From NCBI GenBank assembly GCA_002453475.1, contig DKGY01000066.1:3821-12508 (forward strand): DNA of 8,688 bases, given 5' to 3'. The stretch is from Clostridium sp. UBA6758. Its GTDB lineage: Bacteria > Bacillota > Clostridia > Clostridiales > Clostridiaceae. A program made the position numbers and the translations under genes. A model generated the notes under the pieces. It did no database searches, was not told the DNA's origin, and saw nothing but the letters and a program-made list of their open reading frames with translations. Each line of letters opens with the position of its first letter. Within the stretch, counting starts at the first letter, position 1. Positions 1-6,477 of the stretch are shown in pieces.

Positions 1-81
1 TATTTTTTGAAGATGCCTTATTACATTATTAATTGTAAATTTGTATTGTGTAGTTACTGTGAAGTCTAAGTGTTTTTAGCA

Positions 82-113
82 TGAAAAAACAGAAGCTTAA
101 TTGCTTCTGTTAA
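82..113 (-). terminator. Rho-independent terminator of the OmpR-type two-component operon
   Basis: On the minus strand a perfect 9-bp stem (AACAGAAGC against GCTTCTGTT, positions 88-96 and 103-111) closes a six-base AATTAA loop and runs into a T tract (complement of A84-A89). The stop codon of the histidine kinase (97-99) lies in the loop, so the terminator starts inside the coding sequence. No comparable T run follows on the plus strand, so it should act on leftward transcription only. Bases 1-81 to its left hold no gene I can support. Confidence 0.85.
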
Positions 114-1566
114 AAATAATTTTAAAACAAACTCCTGACTCGGTATTGCTCATTCTATATTCTATTCCATGAGCATCAAATATCGTCTTTACAATATATA
201 ACCCTAAACCAGTACCTCCAGTGCTTCTGTTTCGAGATTTTTCTATACGATAAAAAGGATTAAAGAGCTTTTCGAATTCAGTTTCATCTATATGTACCCC
301 TGTATTTTCAACAGTTAGTACTATCTGATCTTTTTCTTCCCACAAGTTTATAAAGACCTTCTCATTTCTCGCTGAATGGGTAATTGAGTTATTAATAACA
401 TTAGATATTGCTTTTTTAATTAGTTTTTCATCAACCTGAACATAAACTTCTTCAGATATATTTAGAATTAAATTTATATCCTTTTCACTTGCAAGACAAC
501 TGAGATTTTTAAGACAATTATTAACTAGATAAGATAGATTTATTTCTGTGTATTGTGGCCTAAAATCATGAGATTCTAGTTTTGATACTTCAAGTATTTC
601 CTTTACCATTGACTCCATATCTTGTAAAACTATTAAAGATCTATTCATATATTTATCTCTATCCGTATAAACGCCTATATTGCCAAGCATACCTTCAAGT
701 TGACCTTTTATTATTGTAATTGGAGTTTTTAATTCATGTGAAATTGTAGCAGTAAATTCTCTTCTTTTCCTTTCAATTTCCCGTTCTCTTTCAATGTCAT
801 TCAAAAGTTTCAAATTAGTATTTTTAAGTTCATTCATAGTATGCTGCAAATTAGAGGCTAATTCATTTAAGCTTAAGGCGATTTCTCCTATTTCATCATC
901 ACTCTTTACCTCACAGCTTTTTTCAAAATCTAAAGCTGCCAGATGTTTAGCTGCATTATTTATTTGAAGTAAGGGCTTAGTAATTATTTTTGAATATATA
1001 AATGCTCCTACCACTGATATAATAATCACTACAAGGCCAATTAAGGGGAGTAAATTAAAAATAACCTTTGAAGCTTCGTCTATTGGCTGCAGCGGTACTA
1101 TAACATCCATAGTATATCTTTCATTATCATTTAAAAAAGTTATCTGCCTTGAAATCATATAGGTAGAAGAATGTTTATTATTACCCGAAATTGAAACGCT
1201 ACCTGTTTGGAATGTATTCATGAATTGAGACGTATTATCTATATTACCTTGATCTAATATAGGCATTTCTATTAAATTAAATGGTAAGTATATAAGCCTT
1301 CCTATACTATCATATATAGTCAAGCTAACAGTATATTTAGCATTAAACTCATCAAAGTATTTTTTAGCGTCATTAATTAAAAGCTTTGAAACAGTATCTT
1401 CTAGTTTATTCAATCCTGTTTCAATATTACTTTTTTTATATTTATAATAATAGCTTGGTAGCAAGAAATATAGTATTAAATATATACAGATTGTTGAAGT
1501 AATTAGCAATATTGATGTGATTTTGAAAATTTTAAAAGTAATACTTTTTCTTATATTATTTTTCAA
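97..1566 (-). CDS. Membrane sensor histidine kinase (HAMP, HisKA, HATPase_c), VanS-B-like class
   Basis: This is an inner-membrane sensor kinase that would phosphorylate the regulator encoded just upstream. Numbered from the TTG at 1566 (489 aa), it has a first membrane helix at about 16-37 and an extracellular sensor domain at about 38-167. A second helix (about 168-192) leads to a HAMP linker (about 193-245). The HisKA box ISHELKTPIT carries the phospho-accepting His277. The ATPase domain shows an N-box near Asn389-Asn393, an ENTG motif (420-423), an F-box FNPFYRI (from 434) and the G2 box GGTGLGL (450-456). All catalytic elements are present, so it should be active. The open frame extends to a TTG at 1605, but nothing there looks like a ribosome binding site. 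The TTG at 1566 is preceded by GAGGTG 12 bases upstream and gives a normal short basic N-terminus. The style of the C-terminal half resembles VanS-B type kinases; the ligand is unknown. Confidence 0.9.
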   Translation of the reverse strand: MKNNIRKSITFKIFKITSILLITSTICIYLILYFLLPSYYYKYKKSNIETGLNKLEDTVSKLLINDAKKYFDEFNAKYTVSLTIYDSIGRLIYLPFNLIEMPILDQGNIDNTSQFMNTFQTGSVSISGNNKHSSTYMISRQITFLNDNERYTMDVIVPLQPIDEASKVIFNLLPLIGLVVIIISVVGAFIYSKIITKPLLQINNAAKHLAALDFEKSCEVKSDDEIGEIALSLNELASNLQHTMNELKNTNLKLLNDIEREREIERKRREFTATISHELKTPITIIKGQLEGMLGNIGVYTDRDKYMNRSLIVLQDMESMVKEILEVSKLESHDFRPQYTEINLSYLVNNCLKNLSCLASEKDINLILNISEEVYVQVDEKLIKKAISNVINNSITHSARNEKVFINLWEEKDQIVLTVENTGVHIDETEFEKLFNPFYRIEKSRNRSTGGTGLGLYIVKTIFDAHGIEYRMSNTESGVCFKIIFNRSN

Positions 1567-2218
1567 GTTTATAGCCAACACCTCTAATCGTTTTAATATA
1601 ATCAACCTTTAACTTGTATCTTAAATTTTTAATGTGAGTGTCAATAACCCTAGAATCTGCATAAAAATCATAACCCCATAACTGATTCAATAACACTTCT
1701 CTAGTTAAAATCCTACCTTTATTTTTAATAAATATTTTGAGGAGTTCAAACTCCTTAGCTGTAAGTTCGATGTCTTTTTCACTGACCCTCACCTTAAAGC
1801 AGTTAACATCAATAAGGATATCTTCAAAACTCAGCCTTGCTTCCTCATCTATAGCTTTTGTTCGTCTAAATACTGCTTCAACTCTCTTAATTAGAAGATT
1901 AACTGAAAAAGGCTTCGTTATGTAGTCGTCTACTTCTAGTTCAAAACCCTTTATCTGGTCTTGTTCCTCTTCTAAAGCAGTTAACATTATTATTGGGACT
2001 TTAGATGTCTTTCTAATAATTTCGCATACAACAAAGCCATCAATCTTTGGAAGCATTATATCAAGAAGTACCAAATCAAATTTATCTGAATTAAATTTTT
2101 CAATACCTTTTAATCCATCCTCAGCCACTTCAACAATATATCCATTTGCAAGCAAAAACTCACGTATTATTTCCTGTATGTCTAAATCATCTTCAATTAC
2201 AAGTATCTTTTCATTCAT
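1556..2218 (-). CDS. OmpR/PhoB-family response regulator
   Basis: A 220-residue DNA-binding response regulator, the usual length for the family. The receiver domain (about 3-117) has the acidic pair Asp10/Asp11, the phosphorylation site Asp53 in LLDIMLPKIDG, the switch Thr80 and the conserved Lys102 in ITKPFS. The winged-helix output domain (about 129-218) has the ELTAKEFELL segment, the recognition helix RVIDTHIKNLRYKL (190-203) and the terminal RGVGYKLE wing. The ATG at 2218 has a good ribosome binding site (AAGGTG, about 5 bases upstream). It is the first gene of a leftward operon, and its 3' end overlaps the kinase start by 11 bases, so the two are probably coupled in translation. It is likely activated by that kinase. 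Targets cannot be read from the window. Members of this class often regulate envelope or antibiotic responses (family knowledge, not seen here). Confidence 0.95.
   Translation of the reverse strand: MNEKILVIEDDLDIQEIIREFLLANGYIVEVAEDGLKGIEKFNSDKFDLVLLDIMLPKIDGFVVCEIIRKTSKVPIIMLTALEEEQDQIKGFELEVDDYITKPFSVNLLIKRVEAVFRRTKAIDEEARLSFEDILIDVNCFKVRVSEKDIELTAKEFELLKIFIKNKGRILTREVLLNQLWGYDFYADSRVIDTHIKNLRYKLKVDYIKTIRGVGYKLEK
1576..1581 (-). promoter_or_regulatory. Ribosome binding site of the sensor kinase, inside the regulator gene
   Basis: GAGGTG (minus strand) lies within the codons for the conserved Arg-Gly-Val-Gly near the regulator C-terminus. It sits 12 bases before the TTG at 1566. It is the only purine-rich match near the candidate starts and decides the start of the kinase. 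The spacing is slightly long, so TTG 1566 is favoured but not certain. Confidence 0.55.
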
Positions 2219-2556
2219 GCTTTCACCTTCTTATATCAATTATTATAAAGTATGATTGTGTTTTTTATGTGAAGTTAAAAATTTTGAAAGTATATCCACT
2301 AATATTACGATTGACTTGTATCATAAATACAATTACCTATAACTCTTTTATATTTTTTGTAACTTACATTATAAGAAGGCATTTAAATAAAGAAAATAAA
2401 TGTGAGCATTACTCAATTTCAGATCGTGAAATTTTAAGCATTATTTTTTTTGCGGAATAGACGTTTCAATTCAAGATATCCTAAAAATGCCCTAGTAATT
2501 TTCTGTGATTTAGGCTTAAATAAATATATAGAGAAAATATATATTAGGAGAGTGTT
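2219..2556. other. Divergent intergenic region between the two two-component systems
   Basis: These 338 bases separate two divergent sensor/regulator operons and must hold both promoters. Visible elements are the leftward TATAAT (2247-2242), a 6-bp inverted repeat TTGTAT/ATACAA (2316-2332) and TGACTTGTATCA (2312-2323), which resembles the dyad upstream of the ABC genes. There is also an inverted repeat CCTAAA/TTTAGG (2480-2485 and 2509-2514). No convincing rightward sigma-A promoter could be picked out. A rightward open stretch to 2460 lacks a ribosome binding site and continues from antisense of the regulator, so I do not call it a gene. Confidence 0.5.
2242..2247 (-). promoter_or_regulatory. 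Possible -10 element for the leftward operon
   Basis: A perfect TATAAT reads leftward 24 bases before the regulator start. The best -35 candidate, TTCACA at 2273-2268, is 20 bases away, which is too far for a standard sigma-A promoter. At a 17-base spacing only ACATAA is found. Either the promoter is activator-dependent or this is chance in AT-rich DNA. Confidence 0.35.
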
Positions 2557-3708
2557 ATGGTAAAGAGTAAAGAATTATTGTTAATGAGATACATATCATT
2601 TTGTATATTAACCTTTCAGTTATTTGTAGAAGTTGGAAATAAGAGTATAGTGAGTTTAGTTTTCCTTCTATTATTTATTATAAATAATCATTTGAGAACA
2701 TTTTATTTAGAAAAAGAGAGAAATGTTATTTTATCAATAATAATAGAGTTAGCAGTTATACCATTGGCACAATTAAATTTTGGAGGAACTATTATTTTTT
2801 ACTTAATAGGGGTATCCATAGATTTGTTTGCTTTTAAAAATAATATAGTTAAGTATGGAATAGGTCTTATAATTTTATTTATTGGGATTTATCCGAAGTT
2901 TAGTGGACCCATTGAAGATGGTATTATTAATTTTGTTTTGCTTGGATTATTTTTTATTCTTTTAAGCTATATATCTAGACTTTATAGTACTAAGGTAGAA
3001 GCTCAGCAGCTTTATGATAAGCTTAGGGTTTCAGATGAAAAGCTTATAGAAGCTAATAAAGAACTTGAAGGATATGTAGAATCTATTGAGGAATTAACCT
3101 TATTAAAGGAAAGAAATAGAATATCAAGGGAGATTCATGATAGCGTTGGACATACTTTATCTACTGCTCTGATTCAGTTATCTGCCATGGAAGCTATTGC
3201 GGAGAAAGAAAATAGTTCTATGAAGGATATGGTGGGAAATTTAAGAGCTTTTATTAGTGAAAGTTTTCAAGATGTAAAGAGAGCTGTAAGGGAGTTAAAA
3301 CCAGATGAATATGATAATTATCAAGGAATTTTAAGGCTTCAGGAGGTATGTAAAAACTTTGAAAGAATGTCTGGAGTTGAGGTTAAAGTCATTATATCAA
3401 AGAGTGATTGGAATTTATCAACTAAGCAGATTAATCATTTATATAGAATGACCCAAGAGGTTTTATCAAATTCTTTAAAGCATGGTAAGGCAACTATGGT
3501 TAAGGTTATTATGAATTTTGCAGAGGATGAGTTTGTAATATCCTTTAATGACAATGGTGTGGGAACAGATAAAATTGTGGAAAGTGGACTTGGACTTAGG
3601 AGTATAAGAGAAAGAGCAGAGGAAATAGATGGTTTAGTGGATATGAAATCTAGTGGGGGTAATGGATTCTTTGTTAAAGTTATAGTACCAAGGGAAATGG
3701 AGGTGTAG
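2557..3708 (+). CDS. Membrane histidine kinase of the HisKA_3 (NarX/DesK/LnrJ) class
   Basis: A 383-residue sensor kinase. The N-terminal third is almost all membrane, with about six hydrophobic helices (about 7-26, 29-44, 57-74, 77-93, 97-114, 122-141) and only short loops. It therefore probably senses its signal in or at the membrane. A basic, coiled-coil-like linker (about 143-185) leads to the HisKA_3 dimerisation helix with RISREIHDSVGHTL and phospho-acceptor His194. The ATPase domain has the N-box around Glu301-Asn305, the DNGVG motif (332-336) and GLGLRSIRERA (344-354). The ATG at 2557 follows AGGAG with a 6-base gap. It is the first gene of a rightward set with its cognate regulator, ATPase and two permeases. 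This order matches LnrJ (YfiJ) of B. subtilis, which detects linearmycin-type polyenes. The assignment rests on family and order, so the ligand here may differ. Confidence 0.93.
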   Translation: MVKSKELLLMRYISFCILTFQLFVEVGNKSIVSLVFLLLFIINNHLRTFYLEKERNVILSIIIELAVIPLAQLNFGGTIIFYLIGVSIDLFAFKNNIVKYGIGLIILFIGIYPKFSGPIEDGIINFVLLGLFFILLSYISRLYSTKVEAQQLYDKLRVSDEKLIEANKELEGYVESIEELTLLKERNRISREIHDSVGHTLSTALIQLSAMEAIAEKENSSMKDMVGNLRAFISESFQDVKRAVRELKPDEYDNYQGILRLQEVCKNFERMSGVEVKVIISKSDWNLSTKQINHLYRMTQEVLSNSLKHGKATMVKVIMNFAEDEFVISFNDNGVGTDKIVESGLGLRSIRERAEEIDGLVDMKSSGGNGFFVKVIVPREMEV

Positions 3709-3710
3709 GC

Positions 3711-4349
3711 ATGGAGAAGATTAAACTTTTAATTGTAGATGATGAGAAGTTAATAAGAGAAGGCTTGAAAGTGATGCTTTCAGTTTTTGATGATATTGAA
3801 GTTGTTGGAATAGCTGAAAATGGATATAAGGCTTTGGAAGTTTGCAAAACCTCTGATGTGGATGTTGTTCTTATGGATATAAGAATGAAAGTTTGTGATG
3901 GTGTTATGGGGACAAGACTTATTAAGGAGCAGTTTACAAAGATAAAGGTCATAATTCTTACCACATTCAAGGACAAGGAGTATATCCAAGAAGCTATGAG
4001 GTATGGGGCTTTTGGCTATATGCTTAAGGATAGTTCCCATGATGTAATCTATGAAGGGATAAAGACGGCTTATAAAGGTAATATGGTAGTCCATCCTGAT
4101 GTGGCTTTAGAAATGATGGGAAGTAATGGAGCGATTAAAAGTGATATAGATAGGTATGGACTTTTAGAGAAAGAGATTAAGATAATAGAAGCAATAGCTA
4201 AAGGATTGACCAATAAGGAAATTTCTGAAGAATTGTTTTTATCAGAAGGAACAATTAAAAATAACATTACTAATATACTATCAAAGTTGAAGCTTAGAGA
4301 TAGAACACAGATTGCAATTTTTGCTTTTAAAAATGGAATAGTGACTTAA
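3711..4349 (+). CDS. NarL/LuxR-family response regulator (LnrK-like)
   Basis: A 212-residue response regulator paired with the preceding kinase. The receiver domain (about 4-120) has Asp10/Asp11, phospho-acceptor Asp56 in LMDIRM, Thr84 and Lys106. The LuxR-type four-helix output domain (about 148-209) contains the segment LTNKEISEELFLSEGTIKNN. The proline normally found four residues after the phospho-Asp is Lys60 here (DIRMKVCDG), an unusual change in the loop that follows the active site. The start ATG lies two bases after the kinase stop, and its ribosome binding site GGAGGTG is formed by the last kinase codons, so the pair is tightly coupled. By analogy with LnrK it should activate the exporter genes 86 bases downstream. 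The dyads overlapping and following its stop codon are the natural candidates for its binding sites. Confidence 0.93.
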   Translation: MEKIKLLIVDDEKLIREGLKVMLSVFDDIEVVGIAENGYKALEVCKTSDVDVVLMDIRMKVCDGVMGTRLIKEQFTKIKVIILTTFKDKEYIQEAMRYGAFGYMLKDSSHDVIYEGIKTAYKGNMVVHPDVALEMMGSNGAIKSDIDRYGLLEKEIKIIEAIAKGLTNKEISEELFLSEGTIKNNITNILSKLKLRDRTQIAIFAFKNGIVT

Positions 4350-4376
4350 GTCATTTATATAGTGACCTCAAGTTAT
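4340..4376 (+). promoter_or_regulatory. Two tandem dyads, candidate response-regulator operator
   Basis: Site 1 is the perfect 12-bp palindrome TGACTTAAGTCA (4342-4353), inside AGTGACTTAAGTCAT; the regulator stop codon lies within it. Site 2 is AGTGACCTCAAGTTAT (4361-4376), the same layout with one extra central base and one changed half-site base. The two copies begin 21 bp apart, about two helical turns, so they lie on the same DNA face. They end just upstream of the poor -35 of the promoter at 4379-4407. This is where a LuxR-type activator would be expected to bind; which protein binds is inferred. Confidence 0.55.
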
Positions 4377-4378
4377 GG

Positions 4379-4407
4379 TTATCCCCCTGGTAATATCTTA
4401 TTATAAT
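4379..4407 (+). promoter_or_regulatory. Likely activator-dependent promoter of the ABC exporter operon
   Basis: A perfect TATAAT (4402-4407) lies 17 bases after TTATCC (4379-4384), which matches the -35 consensus poorly. A good -10 with a weak -35 and dyads immediately upstream is the usual pattern of a positively controlled promoter. Transcription would begin near 4413-4415, giving a leader of only about 21 bases before the ATPase start. Confidence 0.5.
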
Positions 4408-4427
4408 AGTAAGATAAGTCTAGGGGG
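4383..4427 (+). promoter_or_regulatory. Hairpin masking the ribosome binding site of the ABC ATPase
   Basis: CCCCC (4383-4387) faces GGGGG (4423-4427), extended by T4388-A4422, G4389-T4421 and G4390-C4420 into an 8-bp lower stem. After a 3x3 internal loop, TATCTTA (4394-4400) pairs with TAAGATA (4410-4416), extended by three more pairs to a 3-base loop. The lower right arm is the ribosome binding site AGGGGG, 7 bases before ATG 4435, so it would be closed in any transcript containing the whole element. Only TAATTTTA follows the stem, so it is a poor terminator. The apex contains the TATAAT of the promoter. A transcript started near 4414 loses the left arm and leaves the site open. Confidence 0.65.
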
Positions 4428-4434
4428 TAATTTT

Positions 4435-5370
4435 ATGAGCATTATAAAAGTAAAAAATATAAGCAAAAGATTTAATGATAAGTTAGTTTTAGATAATATT
4501 AGCTATGAAGTAAAAGAGGGCGAGATATTTGGATTTATCGGACCTAACGGAGCAGGTAAATCAACTTTAATAAATATTATGACAAGCCTTTTAACTCCAG
4601 ACAATGGGACTATCGAAATATGTGGATATGATATTTTAAAGGAGCCAATTAAGGCAAAGGAATGTATGGGATATGTTCCACAGGAGTTAGCACTAATGGA
4701 GGATCTTAATGCTTATGATAATTTAGAGTTCTTTGGAGCTTTATATGGACTAAAAGGTAAACTTTTGAAGGAAAGAATAGCAGAGGCACTTAAGGTAACT
4801 GGTTTAGCGGAAACTAGAAAGCAAAAGGTTAAAAAATTTTCAGGGGGAATGAAGAGAAGATTAAATATTGCAGTATCAATTTTACATCATCCAAAAGTTT
4901 TAATACTAGATGAACCTACCGTTGGCGTAGATCCACAATCAAGAAATCATATATTTTCTTTTATAAAAAATATATGTAAGGAGTGGGGTACTACAGTAAT
5001 TTATACTTCTCATTATATGGAGGAAATTGAAGAGCTTTGTAAGAGAGTATTTATAATAGATTTAGGGAAAGAAGTATCCTATGGAGATAGAGAAGAGATT
5101 AAAGCTTCAGTTTTCTCAAACAATAAGGTAATTATTGAAACACAAGATATAAGTGGAGAAACAATAATGAAGTTAAAGGATGTAGAAGGAATTGATAAGG
5201 TATCAGACAAGGATAATATACTTACTCTAACTATTGATTCAAAGTTTAAGCTAGCTAGTGTACTTTCTTTATTAGAGAAAGAAATCATTAATATAAAGAA
5301 GATTAGCTATGAAGAAGCAAAGCTTGAAGATGTATTTCTATCATTAACAGGAAAAACTTTAAGAGATTAG
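4435..5370 (+). CDS. ABC transporter ATP-binding protein (LnrL-like)
   Basis: A 311-residue cytoplasmic ATPase that would power the two permeases encoded next. It shows the Walker A motif GPNGAGKST (36-44), Q-loop Gln83 in YVPQ, signature FSGGM (135-139) and Walker B LILDEP (156-161) with catalytic Glu160. The D-loop (GVDPQSR) and H-loop His193 follow. The C-terminal extension (about 228-311), ending in LEDVFLSLTGK, is typical of ATPases serving ABC-2 drug or lipid exporters. The frame is open from an ATG at 4375, but the ATG at 4435 has the ribosome binding site AGGGGG and begins with the usual beta strand MSIIKVKNISKRF. The 4375 start would also run through the hairpin and promoter. The stop is 12 bases before the first permease. 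Order and length fit LnrL (YfiL) of the linearmycin exporter; the substrate here is unproven. Confidence 0.95.
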   Translation: MSIIKVKNISKRFNDKLVLDNISYEVKEGEIFGFIGPNGAGKSTLINIMTSLLTPDNGTIEICGYDILKEPIKAKECMGYVPQELALMEDLNAYDNLEFFGALYGLKGKLLKERIAEALKVTGLAETRKQKVKKFSGGMKRRLNIAVSILHHPKVLILDEPTVGVDPQSRNHIFSFIKNICKEWGTTVIYTSHYMEEIEELCKRVFIIDLGKEVSYGDREEIKASVFSNNKVIIETQDISGETIMKLKDVEGIDKVSDKDNILTLTIDSKFKLASVLSLLEKEIINIKKISYEEAKLEDVFLSLTGKTLRD

Positions 5371-5382
5371 GGGGAAGCTAAT

Positions 5383-6477
5383 ATGAAGGCATTATATTAT
5401 GTAAAAACTACCCTTAAGGGTATGTTTGCAAATGGAGTAGTTACCATACCATATTTTATCTTATTTCCTATTTTACTTGCTTGTTTTATGGCATTTGTTG
5501 GAAGCGTGAATGATGAAAACCCTCTAAAGCTTAAGGCATTAAATGTTCAAATTATTGATAAAGACAATACTGAGACATCAAAAAGATTGGTGGAGTTACT
5601 AGAAAGTGATGATTTGAAAGAGGTTGTAAGTATAGTAGATAAAAAGCCAGATGTGGAATTAGTAATAAAAGAAGGATATGAGGAAAATATTTTATCTTTA
5701 AATAAGGGAGATATAATTATTAATAAAAAAGTAGAAGGCATGAGAATGTCTACTGATACTTTAAAGGTAATTTTAGATAGATACCATCAGAGCTTATATG
5801 TATCTATAGCTGGTGGAAATGTGGAGAGTTTAAATAAAATTATGGAGTCATCTGTAATTGAAGATATCACAATAGATACCTTAAAGACTAATAATCTCTA
5901 TGAAAAAATATCAGCATCTATGATTGGATTTGTAGTTACCATGCTTATATTTACTATGATTCAAAGTGGATATGCAGATATTAGTATAAATTTAGATAAA
6001 AGAATTAATGCAACTCCTATAACAAAATTACAATGCCTTTTTTATGATACTATAGCTTTGATAGTATATGTGTTTATAATAATTAGTGCATATGTAATTT
6101 TCTTTAGAGTAGCTGGATTAAGTTTTAAAGGAAATATTTTAGATTTAATACTGTTAATCTTAATGGGAACTATGTTGGTAGTATCCATGTCTAAAAGTAT
6201 ATCCACTATATTTGGTCCTAAGTATGGAAAAATAATAGGATCCATAATATTTACATTGCCATTAATAAGTGGGGAAATATTTACGGGTTCAGGAAATAAA
6301 ATTGCATTACTAACGCCAACACATTATTTAAATAATGCATTTAATTTATACAATCTAAATGGAAATTTAGAAGGCTGTGGTAAATGGGTATTAATAATAT
6401 TTACAATGTCAATTATTATGTACTCTGCAGCAGTAATTAAAGCAGTAATTCAGGGGAGGAAAAAGGTATGCGCTTAA
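5383..6477 (+). CDS. ABC-2 type permease, first subunit (LnrM-like)
   Basis: A 364-residue integral membrane protein with the ABC-2 layout. A short cytoplasmic start is followed by helix 1 (about 19-40) and then a large outside domain (about 42-177). Five more hydrophobic segments follow (about 178-197, 220-242, 251-269, 281-299, 334-353). A basic tail closes the protein. The ribosome binding site TAGGGGGAAG overlaps the ATPase stop codon and lies 8 bases before the ATG, so translation is probably coupled. It likely forms the export channel as a heterodimer with the next gene product, energised by the preceding ATPase. The HYLNNAFNLYN segment before the last helix is of the kind often seen in ABC-2 permeases. 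Assignment to LnrM (YfiM) is by position and architecture. Confidence 0.9.
   Translation: MKALYYVKTTLKGMFANGVVTIPYFILFPILLACFMAFVGSVNDENPLKLKALNVQIIDKDNTETSKRLVELLESDDLKEVVSIVDKKPDVELVIKEGYEENILSLNKGDIIINKKVEGMRMSTDTLKVILDRYHQSLYVSIAGGNVESLNKIMESSVIEDITIDTLKTNNLYEKISASMIGFVVTMLIFTMIQSGYADISINLDKRINATPITKLQCLFYDTIALIVYVFIIISAYVIFFRVAGLSFKGNILDLILLILMGTMLVVSMSKSISTIFGPKYGKIIGSIIFTLPLISGEIFTGSGNKIALLTPTHYLNNAFNLYNLNGNLEGCGKWVLIIFTMSIIMYSAAVIKAVIQGRKKVCA

Noticed and set aside
1..81. Tail of a gene entering from the left
   Set aside because: Short open stretches exist in two frames, but none is long or distinctive enough to support a call.
1737..1925. Rightward open frame within the OmpR-type regulator gene
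   Set aside because: Fully antisense to a well-supported gene; serine/leucine-rich shadow translation.
2146..2460. Rightward open frame of 104 codons overlapping the start of the OmpR-type regulator
   Set aside because: It begins as antisense of a clear gene, has no ribosome binding site, and its low-complexity AT-rich tail shows no recognisable domain.
3680..4267. Leftward open frames across the NarL-type regulator
   Set aside because: Antisense shadows of a gene with intact receiver and LuxR motifs.
4375..4434. Longer N-terminus for the ABC ATPase from the ATG at 4375
   Set aside because: No ribosome binding site before it, and the extra 20 codons run through the promoter and hairpin and resemble no ATPase N-terminus.
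4383..4434. The hairpin before the ATPase as a rho-independent terminator for the kinase/regulator pair
   Set aside because: Only TAATTTTA follows the stem and its right arm is the ribosome binding site, so sequestration explains it better. Some transcript loss there cannot be excluded.
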